Source: a virus
IMG/VR virus record: IMGVR_UViG_3300026183_000022
Location: 1 to 30,789 of that record
Direction: 5' to 3' (one strand)
DNA length: 30,789 nt
The position numbers and the translations under genes are program-made. A model generated the notes under the pieces. It had not been told where the DNA came from. It made no database searches and was given only the letters and a program-made list of their open reading frames with translations. Each line of letters opens with the position of its first letter. The first letter of the stretch is position 1. Shown here in pieces: positions 1 to 7,477 of the stretch.

Positions 1-364
1 ATTTATAATTAGGATACACTGTATCCAAAAATTCCATTAGTTTAGTTTTTTTGCCTTTTCCTTTAGGTGCTTTGATCCATGGATGAAACATTTTTTTTCC
101 AACACCGCACAGTGCCAACAGTTTCCAAAACAGTTTGCTGTCATTTTCATGTTTTTGAATCAATGAAAAATCCTTGTTACAAAATTCATTTACATTTTGT
201 ATATACTCTTCTTGTAAACTGCTAATACCTTTAACACTTGATGCAAAACGCATAGCAACATATGGCGAAAAAGACTTTTTTTCTTCATCTGACAATTTGT
301 CATACCATTGCATATTGCCTATGTCAATATTGTATAGCATTGTGTTAAGATTAACTTTTGACAT
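1..364 (-). CDS. 62: Clamp-loader small subunit, gp62-like (3' part cut by window edge)
   Basis: The first 121 codons of a gene that runs off the left edge. The ATG at 364-362 overlaps the TAA of the preceding gene (TAATG) and has a GGGAGA Shine-Dalgarno about 10 nt upstream. The protein begins MSKVNLNTMLYNID and contains a YDKLSDEEKKSFSPYVAMRF segment followed by a tryptophan- and lysine-rich stretch ending in KAPKGKGKKTK. This pattern (short helical protein, early SPYVAMRF-type motif, late basic patch) is what I know from marine T4-like gp62, the partner of gp44 in loading the gp45 clamp. Its position after uvsW and a conserved marine T4-like gene fits a replication module. Identification is by recalled family resemblance; gp44 would be expected just beyond the left edge. 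Confidence 0.65.
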   Translation of the reverse strand, partial: MSKVNLNTMLYNIDIGNMQWYDKLSDEEKKSFSPYVAMRFASSVKGISSLQEEYIQNVNEFCNKDFSLIQKHENDSKLFWKLLALCGVGKKMFHPWIKAPKGKGKKTKLMEFLDTVYPNYK

Positions 365-864
365 TACAAAAAATCTCCCACTTGTATTTCATCAGGTATT
401 TGATTAATATCTTTTGCAAAATAAACACAAGCAGGTGTTTTTCCTTCATCAAGTGGTACTGCTAATATGTGTCCATGCTTTAGTTTTGGCAAATACCATT
501 TGACATCTTGAAAAACATTAATAATTTTAATCTCGTCTGACTGTATCATATAATCTGTCAGCGGGTTTGATACTAATGCATGAAAGCCTCTGTCATTTAA
601 ACTAGTCAACGGAACCATTTCACAAATACCTAATTCTCTTTCTATTATCATAATACTCCAATCAATTGGCATTTGTACTGTTTTCTTTCCAATTTCTAAT
701 ATCATGCTTGGTGCACTAAATGATTCCAAAAAGATCAATGGAATAAAAAAGAAATCAATATTGTTTTTGTTTGTAGTATCAAGCACACAGTATTGCAAAT
801 CATCTACAAGTTCGGGTACTTTGTTTAAGTTATAACTTTTATTTTCTGTTGTTAAAATTTTCAT
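364..864 (-). CDS. Conserved marine T4-like protein of unknown function (166 aa)
   Basis: Intact 166-aa ORF starting at an ATG preceded by AAGGTGA; the start overlaps the end of uvsW (ATGA-type junction) and its stop overlaps the gp62 start, so all three are probably translationally coupled. No signal peptide or transmembrane segment. The middle carries the segment EMVPLTSLNDRGFHALVSNP followed by an aromatic KWYLPKLKHG stretch; I recall the same blocks in unnamed proteins of T4-like cyanophages, so it looks like a conserved core-neighbourhood protein. It is not RegA: the RegA core motifs are absent. A role linked to replication or late transcription is suggested only by position. I do not assign a function. 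Confidence 0.8.
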   Translation of the reverse strand: MKILTTENKSYNLNKVPELVDDLQYCVLDTTNKNNIDFFFIPLIFLESFSAPSMILEIGKKTVQMPIDWSIMIIERELGICEMVPLTSLNDRGFHALVSNPLTDYMIQSDEIKIINVFQDVKWYLPKLKHGHILAVPLDEGKTPACVYFAKDINQIPDEIQVGDFL

Positions 865-2312
865 ATATTCACCTTATTAATAGTATACGGATAATTTGCT
901 TCTTTGTAAAACTTTTTTCTTGCCGTTAAATGTCTTTTTGAAAACTTGCAATTTGAAGTTATATCCCATATTTGTACATGATCCTTGTCTTTGGCTTTTC
1001 TAATACCTCTTCCAATACTTTGTATTACTCTAACAAAACTTTTTCCAGGTTCTAGTAAAACCAAATTAAATATTCTTGGTATATTGATACCTACTGCCGC
1101 AATTCCGTAAGTTGCAATTAAAACTTTGTGTTGCTCAGTAGCAATTTCGCTATACTCTTCTTCTCTGTCTTCTGTTTTTGTTTTTCCTTGGACAAAGACC
1201 GATCCAGGAATTAATTCTTGTAGTAATTCTCCTGATTTGATTCTGTCAATCAAAATCAAAGTGTTTCCACCATCACGTATTTCTTCAATCAAGTTACTTA
1301 AAAATTTTAATCTTTCTAAATTTGTTGTCAAATATGCAAGTTCTTCCTGATAAGTTCTAAACGAATTAGCATCTTGTGTTTGTATAACATTCACATGACA
1401 GTTTGCAAGTACACCTTTGCTTTGTAATTCACTTGCTGATAATTGGCTTATAACTGTACCTAGTGAACAAATCAAACTCATTTTTTCATAATCTTCTTTT
1501 GGCACCGTGCCTGTTAATCCCCATCTAATTGGAATGTGTGCAAAAGGTCCAGTTAATAAAGATTTTAATACATCAGCCTTTGCCATGTGTACTTCGTCAA
1601 CTATAATACAATTAACATCTTTTATGAATTCTTCAATAGGAAATTCTGCTTCATCTTTTTTTGTATTTTTATTTAAAATATTTAAACTTTGCCATGTGCA
1701 AATTGTGTGTTTGTGTCCTAGTTCTTTTCTTTCACCAAAATAAACACCAACATCTAATCCTACATTTTTATAATCTTCTTCTGTTTGTGTAACAAGTGAT
1801 TTGTTTGGTACTACTACAATTGATCTACCATAATTTTCACAAATTTTTGAAAGTGCCGCAGTGATAATTGTTTTACCAGCACCAGTGGCTATTTCTTGTA
1901 AACTTTGTGGATTACTGATAAAATCATTAATAACTTTAACTTGATAATCTCTTAATACAATTGGCTGTCCTTCATGTGTATGACCTTTAGGCCAATTGAT
2001 GTGTGAAAAAAAACTGTCAGTAACTTCTTCAAATGAAAAATCAAAACTTTGTCTATGATCTTGTATCTGTATTTCATATCCATTGTTTTCAATAATTGGC
2101 AAAATTTGATCTAGCAAATTCAAATATGTTCTTCCGCCAATGTCACAAAAACGTATGTTACCATCCCATCTGCCTAACTTGTAAGCAGGCAAGTGAAATG
2201 CATATGGCACAAAAAATTTAAGTTTGTCAGAAATTTTACGTCTTGTTGAAACGTCAAGACCTTCAAACTTTACATTAACTTCATCTTTGATTATTAATGT
2301 TGCTTTAGCCAT
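861..2312 (-). CDS. uvsW: UvsW-type DNA/RNA helicase
   Basis: A 483-aa superfamily 2 helicase. The N-terminal domain (about residues 1-100) matches the UvsW DNA-binding head with the PYAFHLPAYKLGRWDG segment. Walker A is ATGAGKT at about 142-148, the DEVH box at about 239-242, a motif III-like GLTGT follows, and motif VI QSIGRGIRK lies near the C terminus. UvsW branch-migrates recombination intermediates and unwinds R-loops, switching T4 from origin- to recombination-dependent replication. The start at 2312 is preceded by AGAGAAGAGAAT and overlaps the upstream lysozyme-like gene by 19 nt. Length is close to T4 UvsW (503 aa). It sits in one run with uvsX and uvsY, its functional partners. Confidence 0.95.
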   Translation of the reverse strand: MAKATLIIKDEVNVKFEGLDVSTRRKISDKLKFFVPYAFHLPAYKLGRWDGNIRFCDIGGRTYLNLLDQILPIIENNGYEIQIQDHRQSFDFSFEEVTDSFFSHINWPKGHTHEGQPIVLRDYQVKVINDFISNPQSLQEIATGAGKTIITAALSKICENYGRSIVVVPNKSLVTQTEEDYKNVGLDVGVYFGERKELGHKHTICTWQSLNILNKNTKKDEAEFPIEEFIKDVNCIIVDEVHMAKADVLKSLLTGPFAHIPIRWGLTGTVPKEDYEKMSLICSLGTVISQLSASELQSKGVLANCHVNVIQTQDANSFRTYQEELAYLTTNLERLKFLSNLIEEIRDGGNTLILIDRIKSGELLQELIPGSVFVQGKTKTEDREEEYSEIATEQHKVLIATYGIAAVGINIPRIFNLVLLEPGKSFVRVIQSIGRGIRKAKDKDHVQIWDITSNCKFSKRHLTARKKFYKEANYPYTINKVNI

Positions 2313-2920
2313 GGATTCTCTTCTCTTAACTGCTTTATAGAATTTTGTAATCTAATTGTATACTCTTTACCTAATTCGCTGTATAAACTTAAAAATTGCA
2401 CTAAAAATAACGAATCTACAGTGTTGTTAGCAACCATTTGATCTCTAACTTTACGAAATCCGTCATATGCATTATGATGATTAATTAAATGATAATAGTA
2501 ATCAACAGATCCGCATTTGTCTTTGAACTTGATAATTCCCCATGGTGTATTTTTTACACCTTTTGGTTTTATTTGAGGCATGTTTTCGTTCCATGTTCTT
2601 ATTCCAAATAGATTATTTGCTTCTTTAGAAAACCTTGAATTACCCCAAGCAGACTCATGAATTGCCTGTGCTATCACAATCTCAATTGGTATATGATGTT
2701 TTTCCTCTTTTGCTAAAACATTTTTATCTACACAATACACTATAAAATCAATAAATTCTTTTTTGTTTTTAACTTCTCCAAACTGTATTTTTGGAATTCT
2801 TTCTATCTGATGTATTTCATGTTCTTTTACTATTTTTGCTGGTGCTTCATTTTTATTGATACTTCCAGTAAACAATAAAATTACAAAAACAACTAAAACT
2901 AGTAACAAAAACTTTTTCAT
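2294..2920 (-). CDS. Membrane-anchored glucosaminidase-domain lysozyme (Bax/PF01832-like)
   Basis: A 208-aa protein with an N-terminal hydrophobic segment (residues about 3-19, MKK followed by L/V/F-rich sequence) that is a signal anchor or uncleaved signal. The domain from about residue 55 matches the Bax/N-acetyl-beta-D-glucosaminidase family: IAQAIHESAWGNSRFSKEAN followed by NLFGI, with E89 as the likely catalytic acid, and a later YYYHLINHH segment. The predicted role is hydrolysis of peptidoglycan from the outer face of the inner membrane, with export by the host Sec system. It lies unexpectedly inside the uvsX-uvsY-uvsW recombination run, with SD AAGGATAG at a good distance. It may be the phage endolysin (signal-anchor-release type) or an accessory wall hydrolase; no holin is visible next to it. 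Confidence 0.85.
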   Translation of the reverse strand: MKKFLLLVLVVFVILLFTGSINKNEAPAKIVKEHEIHQIERIPKIQFGEVKNKKEFIDFIVYCVDKNVLAKEEKHHIPIEIVIAQAIHESAWGNSRFSKEANNLFGIRTWNENMPQIKPKGVKNTPWGIIKFKDKCGSVDYYYHLINHHNAYDGFRKVRDQMVANNTVDSLFLVQFLSLYSELGKEYTIRLQNSIKQLREENPWLKQH

Positions 2921-2922
2921 CT

Positions 2923-3393
2923 CTATCCTTTTGCAAACAATTCAGCATCATCAAGTCCAGCAACTCTCAGTTTTACAATATTATTAATCTGAAATTGTTT
3001 ACTGTCAATGGCTTTCATTAAACCCAAGTATTTGTTTCTTAACAAAGCAAACTCATTAACAAGTTGACTCATGCTCACTACTTCATCTTCACCATCTATA
3101 TACTTTTCTACATCTCTACTAGTTAATGCTCTTTGATAGTTTTCAAGATATTTTTTGTAATGAATACTTCTAATTTTTCGCAATTGTATGTTTAAAAACT
3201 CTAATATTGATTCAATTTCTTGTAACTGATTAAAACGGTGCTCTACAATTCCTGGTATTTTTGATGAATTCAATTCAATGTTACCTTTCATGCCACACTC
3301 AATACGAGCTTCTTCTAATTGATTTTCAAAATAATCAATACAATCAGGCAACTTTGAAAAATCAGCAGAAACTGTGTTATACCATTTTACCAT
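2923..3393 (-). CDS. uvsY: UvsY-like recombination mediator
   Basis: I choose the ATG at 3393 (MVKWYNT, 156 aa), not the longer in-frame start at 3417, because it forms a TAATG overlap with the stop of the preceding gene, the same junction used at the previous gene boundary. The C-terminal half (YQRALTSRDVEKYIDGEDEV followed by LRNKYLGLMKAIDSKQFQIN) matches the UvsY pattern: a basic YxRxLxxR segment, an acidic turn, and a final helix ending just after LRVAG. UvsY loads UvsX onto gp32-coated single-stranded DNA. T4 UvsY is 137 aa, so the length is close. The location downstream of uvsX supports the call. Confidence 0.85.
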   Translation of the reverse strand: MVKWYNTVSADFSKLPDCIDYFENQLEEARIECGMKGNIELNSSKIPGIVEHRFNQLQEIESILEFLNIQLRKIRSIHYKKYLENYQRALTSRDVEKYIDGEDEVVSMSQLVNEFALLRNKYLGLMKAIDSKQFQINNIVKLRVAGLDDAELFAKG

Positions 3394-3638
3394 TACCAGT
3401 CCTCGTCTTCTTTCCAATCGTCATCAATTGATTCTTCTTCTTGATAATACTCGTTTAGAGCTTTTTCTAAATGTTCATCAGCCTGTTTGATTTCAACAAT
3501 ACTTTGTTCATCAATACTGTAATCATCAAGTAAAGTAACAAAAGACATAGCGGCATCTTCTCTGTCTTTAGCTGGAATAAAAGGTAATAATTTTTCCCAA
3601 GACTCCATTAACATTGCAATATCTTGATTGGTTATCAT
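3393..3638 (-). CDS. Small acidic protein between uvsX and uvsY (unknown)
   Basis: An 81-aa ORF wedged between uvsX and uvsY with TAATG overlaps at both ends (3636-3640 and 3391-3395), so it is almost certainly translated and coupled to both. The N-terminal half looks helical (MITNQDIAMLMESWEKLLPF); the C terminus is strongly acidic (EEESIDDDWKEDEDW). No cysteine motif, membrane segment or known fold is recognised. An acidic tail next to recombinase genes could mimic DNA or bind a protein partner, but this is speculation based on charge and position only. Confidence 0.85.
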   Translation of the reverse strand: MITNQDIAMLMESWEKLLPFIPAKDREDAAMSFVTLLDDYSIDEQSIVEIKQADEHLEKALNEYYQEEESIDDDWKEDEDW

Positions 3639-4705
3639 TATTCATCTCCTGTTGTTTCACTAACTGTGCTGTTTGCACTTAATATTTCTTCAAACTCAGA
3701 CATAACCATATCCATTAACTCTCCAGTCCATTGCTTACGATAATGTTTATGTTCTGTACCTGCTTTGTCAACATATTTTAAACGATTTCCTTCTTTAACA
3801 AGTAGTCCTTTTTTCTCAAATAAATCAACAAGACCACTGTAAGGATCCATTCCAGATTCATATGGAATTTTAACCTGTACTGATTCAAAAGGTTTGTTAA
3901 ATCTAGTTTTCATTACTTTAATTGCTGATCTAATACCAGTAACGTCAGATATTTTATTTCCATCTTCATCTTCTTTTAATTTAAGTTTTTTCATAGCAAT
4001 CACAACTGAACTTGCATACACAAATCCTTGTCCACCTGATATTTTGTCATCTGGATCAAACATGTCTTGTGATGCGTATGTGTGATTGGTTGCTACCAAA
4101 CCAATGTTATGACTACCAAATCTATTAACACAGTTTCTAATCAATGCTGTTAATGATTTGGCTTTTCTACCAAGGTCACCTTTCATATCACCTTTTTCAA
4201 ATTGATCTCTGTCAGTTGGTGTCAACAACATACCTAAACTGTCAATTACAAATAGAATTTTTGGTTTATCTGCTTCTTCTTTACCATCATATTCTTTGCT
4301 GTAATTTGTTATAAAATCACTAATAATTTTTGCAACATCATCAACCATTGCCACATTAATTCTTAAAAGTTTTTCTGGCGATGTGTCTACTCCAAGAGCT
4401 TGTAACCAATCTTCATGTAGTGCATTTTCTGAATCTAATGCCACACAAAATATTCCTTGCTCCTGTGCATTTTTGATAATGTTACCTGATGCAATCAAAC
4501 TCTTACCAGAACCTGATTCACCTGCTAACATGGTCACACGACCTAGTGGAATACCTCTTTGAAAATCTCCACTGATCAAATAATTTAATGTATAATTTCC
4601 TGTTGAAACCCAAGTGTTAGGATCTGATTCAAACCCAACACTAATTCCTTGAATGTTTTTTGTTAAACTTGTTCTAAATTTACTTACGTCAAACGGTCTT
4701 ACCAT
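3638..4705 (-). CDS. uvsX: UvsX RecA-like recombinase
   Basis: A 355-aa RecA/UvsX ATPase. Walker A is GESGSGKS at about residues 62-69, Walker B is in KILFVIDSLGML, and the GGQGFVYASS segment that follows matches the L2/DNA-binding region of UvsX. It catalyses strand exchange in T4 recombination-dependent replication. The start has SD AAGGAG (4715-4710) and follows the gp32 terminator; the stop overlaps the next gene (TAATG). The C-terminal KHYRKQWTGELMDMVMSEFE is acidic at the end, as in UvsX. T4 UvsX is 391 aa, so this one is somewhat shorter. Confidence 0.96.
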   Translation of the reverse strand: MVRPFDVSKFRTSLTKNIQGISVGFESDPNTWVSTGNYTLNYLISGDFQRGIPLGRVTMLAGESGSGKSLIASGNIIKNAQEQGIFCVALDSENALHEDWLQALGVDTSPEKLLRINVAMVDDVAKIISDFITNYSKEYDGKEEADKPKILFVIDSLGMLLTPTDRDQFEKGDMKGDLGRKAKSLTALIRNCVNRFGSHNIGLVATNHTYASQDMFDPDDKISGGQGFVYASSVVIAMKKLKLKEDEDGNKISDVTGIRSAIKVMKTRFNKPFESVQVKIPYESGMDPYSGLVDLFEKKGLLVKEGNRLKYVDKAGTEHKHYRKQWTGELMDMVMSEFEEILSANSTVSETTGDE

Positions 4706-4720
4706 TATAAACTCCTTCTG

Positions 4721-4753
4721 CTAAAAAGTAGTGCATGAATAACATGCACTACT
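4721..4753 (-). terminator. Rho-independent terminator after gene 32
   Basis: Perfect 11-bp inverted repeat (4727-4737 with 4743-4753, arm AGTAGTGCATG) with a 5-nt loop. In the minus (mRNA) direction it is followed at once by a run of five T. It lies 15 nt after the gp32 stop and just before the uvsX Shine-Dalgarno, so gp32 mRNA can be released alone while read-through expresses uvsX-uvsY-uvsW. A monocistronic abundant gp32 message is also typical of T4. Confidence 0.9.
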
Positions 4754-4767
4754 AATAGTTTTAACAT

Positions 4768-5844
4768 TTATTTGCTTGATTGTCTAGCTCTGATCATTGC
4801 CAAAATGTCATCTGCTGATCCTGATCCACTAGCAGTAGCAGGTGCAGTTTGCTCAGCCATTGCTGGTTGAGTTTCTTGAACTGTTTCTGTTACTGGTGCA
4901 GTTGCTGGTGCAGTTGCTGGTGCAACTGGTTGTGCCACTGCTGGTTGTGGAGCCACATTTTCAACTGTGGTTGCTGTAGTTGTACTTGCCACAGATGCCG
5001 TTGCTGGCGCTGTAGTTGTACTTGCCACAGATGATTTTTGTGAAGATCCTGCCACACTATAACCGGTTGGTTTATAGTATTGTGCGAATCTGTCTGGATC
5101 GTAAAGTTCACCATCTACAGATGCTTTAAATAGTTCTTGCATGATTGCAACTTCATCTGCTGAAGGTTTCTTTGGCATGTAATCTGAAAGATTGTGCAAT
5201 CCAAATTTATCAATTGCTCCTCTTTCTGTTTCAGAAAGACTTCTTGCTTTAAACGACCAAGTAGAAGTTGAATAATCTGCATAACCACCTTTTTGAGTTT
5301 TGGTTAATTTGAAATCTCTACCTGCTTCGTAATCAGTTGGAAGATCTTCCATGTCAGGATTCATCAATGCTGATCTAATGATATTAAAAATTGACGGATT
5401 AATTACAAAACGTCTAATTGGATTTTCAGGTATAGTATCTTCATCAAGTGTTGAATTTACTACAAAGCCTTGGAAAATGTAACTTCTTTTCTTCCAATAC
5501 TTTCTACCCATATCTTCAAGACTTGGATCTTTGAACCAAGTTCTTACTTCAGATAAGATTGGGCAAGGTTCACTAAACATTTCCATACAAGGTATTTGTA
5601 CTATTGTTGGTTTTGTGTCTTGTGCGCCTTTAATTCCTGGAAAAGGTAATTTAATCATTGCTCTTTCTTGCCAGAAAAAAGTGTTACTTGAATCACCATC
5701 TGGTAAGAATCTTAGTGTTGATGTAGTGCCTTCTGCTATATTCCAGAACGGAAAAATTGCGTTGTCTGATGCGAGTCCAGTACTGGCTGATGTTTTCTTT
5801 TCTTGTTCTGCCAATTTGGCTCTAATTTCTGCTAACGTTGCCAT
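4768..5844 (-). CDS. 32: Single-stranded DNA-binding protein gp32
   Basis: A 358-aa T4 gp32-type protein. The N terminus (MATLAEIRAKLAEQEKK) is the basic cooperativity region; the core follows (AIFPFWNIAEGTTSTLRFLP, then FWQERAMIKLPFPG, KYWKKRSYIFQGFVV and NPIRRFVINPSI, the aromatic/basic DNA-binding blocks). The C-terminal ~100 residues are a low-complexity Ala/Thr/Pro/Val linker with repeated APAT units, ending in DDILAMIRARQSSK. Only two cysteines occur in the region equivalent to the T4 zinc site (CMEMFSEPC), so that site looks incomplete. SD AAGGAG. It coats single-stranded DNA and recruits UvsX/UvsY and replisome proteins. It has its own promoter, a repeat-bearing leader and a terminator. 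Confidence 0.96.
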   Translation of the reverse strand: MATLAEIRAKLAEQEKKTSASTGLASDNAIFPFWNIAEGTTSTLRFLPDGDSSNTFFWQERAMIKLPFPGIKGAQDTKPTIVQIPCMEMFSEPCPILSEVRTWFKDPSLEDMGRKYWKKRSYIFQGFVVNSTLDEDTIPENPIRRFVINPSIFNIIRSALMNPDMEDLPTDYEAGRDFKLTKTQKGGYADYSTSTWSFKARSLSETERGAIDKFGLHNLSDYMPKKPSADEVAIMQELFKASVDGELYDPDRFAQYYKPTGYSVAGSSQKSSVASTTTAPATASVASTTTATTVENVAPQPAVAQPVAPATAPATAPVTETVQETQPAMAEQTAPATASGSGSADDILAMIRARQSSK

Positions 5845-5860
5845 AGTTTTTGTCTCCTTT

Positions 5861-5900
5861 GTGCATATGTTTGCCTATGTTTGCCTATATTTGCCTGTTA
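5861..5900 (-). repeat. 10-nt tandem repeats in the gp32 leader
   Basis: Three consecutive 10-nt units (TTGCCTATGT, TTGCCTATAT, TTGCCTGTTA on the plus strand), preceded by a degenerate fourth (GTGCATATGT). In the mRNA they read as A-rich AGGCAAACAT-type repeats and end a few nucleotides before the AAGGAG ribosome site. They look unstructured. T4 gp32 represses its own translation by binding cooperatively to an unstructured leader next to the RBS, so these could be gp32 binding units; that role is inferred. Confidence 0.7.
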
Positions 5901-5929
5901 GTGCTTTAATGTTCTAACATTAAACACTA
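5899..5929 (-). promoter_or_regulatory. Inverted repeat overlapping the gp32 transcription start
   Basis: Near-perfect palindrome: TAGTG (5899-5903), a one-base bulge, TTTAATGTT (5905-5913), CT, then AACATTAAA (5916-5924) and CACTA (5925-5929). It abuts the predicted -10 box and spans the predicted +1 near 5922, so it may act as a DNA operator. A shortened hairpin could also form in the RNA, comparable in position to the 5' structure of T4 gene 32 mRNA. No T-run follows in the mRNA direction, so it is not a good terminator for the gene upstream. Confidence 0.65.
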
Positions 5930-5957
5930 CTATATTTATCTTTTGATAAAAAGTCAA
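5929..5957 (-). promoter_or_regulatory. Sigma70-type promoter of gene 32
   Basis: On the minus strand: TTGACT (-35, 5957-5952), a 17-nt spacer, TATAGT (-10, 5934-5929), predicted start near 5922. A GATAAATA late-like element overlaps the -10 region, so the gene might be read both early and late. The predicted leader is about 78 nt. Confidence 0.7.
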
Positions 5958-5984
5958 CCTGAATATTTAGGTAATTTTCCAACT

Positions 5985-6857
5985 TTATAGTAAAGTTTTG
6001 TATATTGGTGTTAAACACACCCTGTTTATACCGTTTTCTCTTTTAAATCTATCCCATGCAGTGTCATTAGTTGTACCTACTAAAAAACTATCACTGGGTA
6101 CTAGATCAAAATGTTCACATATTTGTTTTTGTAAATTTTGATACTTTTGCTTTTTTTCAAACACTGTGCTGTGTGATATCACTGTGTCAAACACGTCTAT
6201 TATTGTGGAATTAAAATATCCAGCACCTTGAATTTCACGTTGTAATAATTCTTCTTTTTTTGAAAAACGTACACCTGCTCTGAGCAGATTAACACCATAT
6301 GCTTTTGAACAACTCCAAAACACTTGTTCAACACAGTCATACATTTTAATTTTGTTTTCTCCAGTTGTTCCTCCAAATGCAAGATCCAAATAAATTGGAC
6401 ACAAATCTCTTGAACCAACTTCGTCATATCTTGGATCAAAGTTTCCTGTAGCACTAAAAGGATTACTCATGTATAACGGAACACCAGGCAACAAACTGTT
6501 AACAGATGTAGCAACATTGACTGGTTTGTTTAATATTGTTGGATAACGATACTCACCTTCAAATATTTGATACTGTTTGATTTTGATAGCAAAATGATCA
6601 ATGCTTTCATGTATACCATTTGTAGGATAACAAAAATCAAAACTGTTGACATTAATCAAAGGATGTAAATACTTTTTTATTTTTTTAGCACACTCTATCC
6701 AACGTTTGCTTCTTTTATCTTTTATTGGTACATGAGATTGATCTGTACTGTCAACATAGTCACCAAGTTTGTTATCTAAACTTGTTTTAATATCTTTATC
6801 AATAATAGAATGTATTGCTTTACTTGTACCAAAATCTTTGTTTGTTATATGCTTCAT
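5985..6857 (-). CDS. Short fold-type I PLP-dependent aminotransferase-like enzyme
   Basis: A 290-aa protein with the aminotransferase class I/II signature in order: YPTNGIHESID (78-87; substrate/PLP phosphate region), SNPFSATGNF (131-140), PIYLDLAFGG with D158 as the likely PLP-nitrogen aspartate, and SCSKAYGVNLLRAGVRF with K185 as the likely Schiff-base lysine and a following arginine. Usual members are 350-420 aa, so this one is compact, mainly short at the C-terminal side. SD AAAGGTAA; the start overlaps the preceding GNAT gene by 4 nt. It is the last gene of the overlapping metabolic operon. The substrate is unknown; the conserved motif residues argue for an active enzyme. Confidence 0.8.
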   Translation of the reverse strand: MKHITNKDFGTSKAIHSIIDKDIKTSLDNKLGDYVDSTDQSHVPIKDKRSKRWIECAKKIKKYLHPLINVNSFDFCYPTNGIHESIDHFAIKIKQYQIFEGEYRYPTILNKPVNVATSVNSLLPGVPLYMSNPFSATGNFDPRYDEVGSRDLCPIYLDLAFGGTTGENKIKMYDCVEQVFWSCSKAYGVNLLRAGVRFSKKEELLQREIQGAGYFNSTIIDVFDTVISHSTVFEKKQKYQNLQKQICEHFDLVPSDSFLVGTTNDTAWDRFKRENGINRVCLTPIYKTLL

Positions 6858-7477
6858 AATATTTTACCTTTGCTTAACACTTCTGTTGTGTCAAGTTTTT
6901 GTCCATTATGATTATAATAAACCACATTTGTTTTTGGTTGCCATTTGTAATTAGAATCTTGTAAATTGATACTGTAAAAATATTGCAAGTAATCTGATTT
7001 AGGAGAAACTTTAAACAAACAGTCTGGTTCTAGTTTTAAATTTGTGTACCACTCTGTTTGTGTCCATTTTTTAAAAGCAGGATCAATCATTTGTTTTTTG
7101 CGTTGATACAATGCATTAATGGCTCTGTTTTTAATATCTACTGTGATGTACAATATTTTATATCCATGTTCTCTTGCCCAAGCAATTTGATGATCAGCAA
7201 CCATAAGTCCACAGTGTGTATGACGCCATGGCTTCAATATGTGATAACGACAAACTCTGGCCGCTATGTCTTCATCACCTGTGTAGTGTGATGGTTCTAC
7301 TGCTGATATTGATATTAATTGTTCGCCAGCAAACACCATCCAAGTTACTATGTTAGGATTGTCTGGATCATACTTGTCATGTGCAAGACTTTGATTGCCT
7401 TCTTTGAAAGTTTCTTCTCTAAACTTTTCTATTTGCTCTTTGTAACTGCTGTCGTATACTTTTACTTCAAGTTCCAT
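6854..7477 (-). CDS. GNAT-like N-acyltransferase
   Basis: A 207-aa protein resembling the GNAT fold: a beta-strand with MVFAGEQLISISAV, then CRYHILKPWRHTHCGLMVAD (the strand 4 / acyl-CoA loop region, where R/Q-x-x-G-x-G is usual and is here divergent), helix HQIAWAREHGYKILYITVD and NRAINALYQRK (the typical helix after strand 5). The C-terminal 60 residues are extra. SD TTGGAAAAA; the start lies inside the end of the FMN-reductase gene (16-nt overlap) and its end overlaps the aminotransferase, so the three are coupled. It may acylate an amine made by the aminotransferase. The acyl donor is not predictable. Confidence 0.65.
   Translation of the reverse strand: MELEVKVYDSSYKEQIEKFREETFKEGNQSLAHDKYDPDNPNIVTWMVFAGEQLISISAVEPSHYTGDEDIAARVCRYHILKPWRHTHCGLMVADHQIAWAREHGYKILYITVDIKNRAINALYQRKKQMIDPAFKKWTQTEWYTNLKLEPDCLFKVSPKSDYLQYFYSINLQDSNYKWQPKTNVVYYNHNGQKLDTTEVLSKGKIL

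Noticed and set aside
174-407. Plus-strand 77-aa ORF at the left edge
   Set aside because: Shadow of the gp62 frame on the minus strand; no Shine-Dalgarno, no coherent domain.
364-864. RegA translational repressor for the gene beside gp62
   Set aside because: Position is suggestive (T4 regA-62) but the RegA core sequence pattern is absent and the length is greater.
4849-5114. Cys/Trp-rich and Gln/His-rich ORFs opposite and beside the gp32 C terminus
   Set aside because: They are other-frame readings of the gp32 Ala/Thr/Pro repeat, with no ribosome site.
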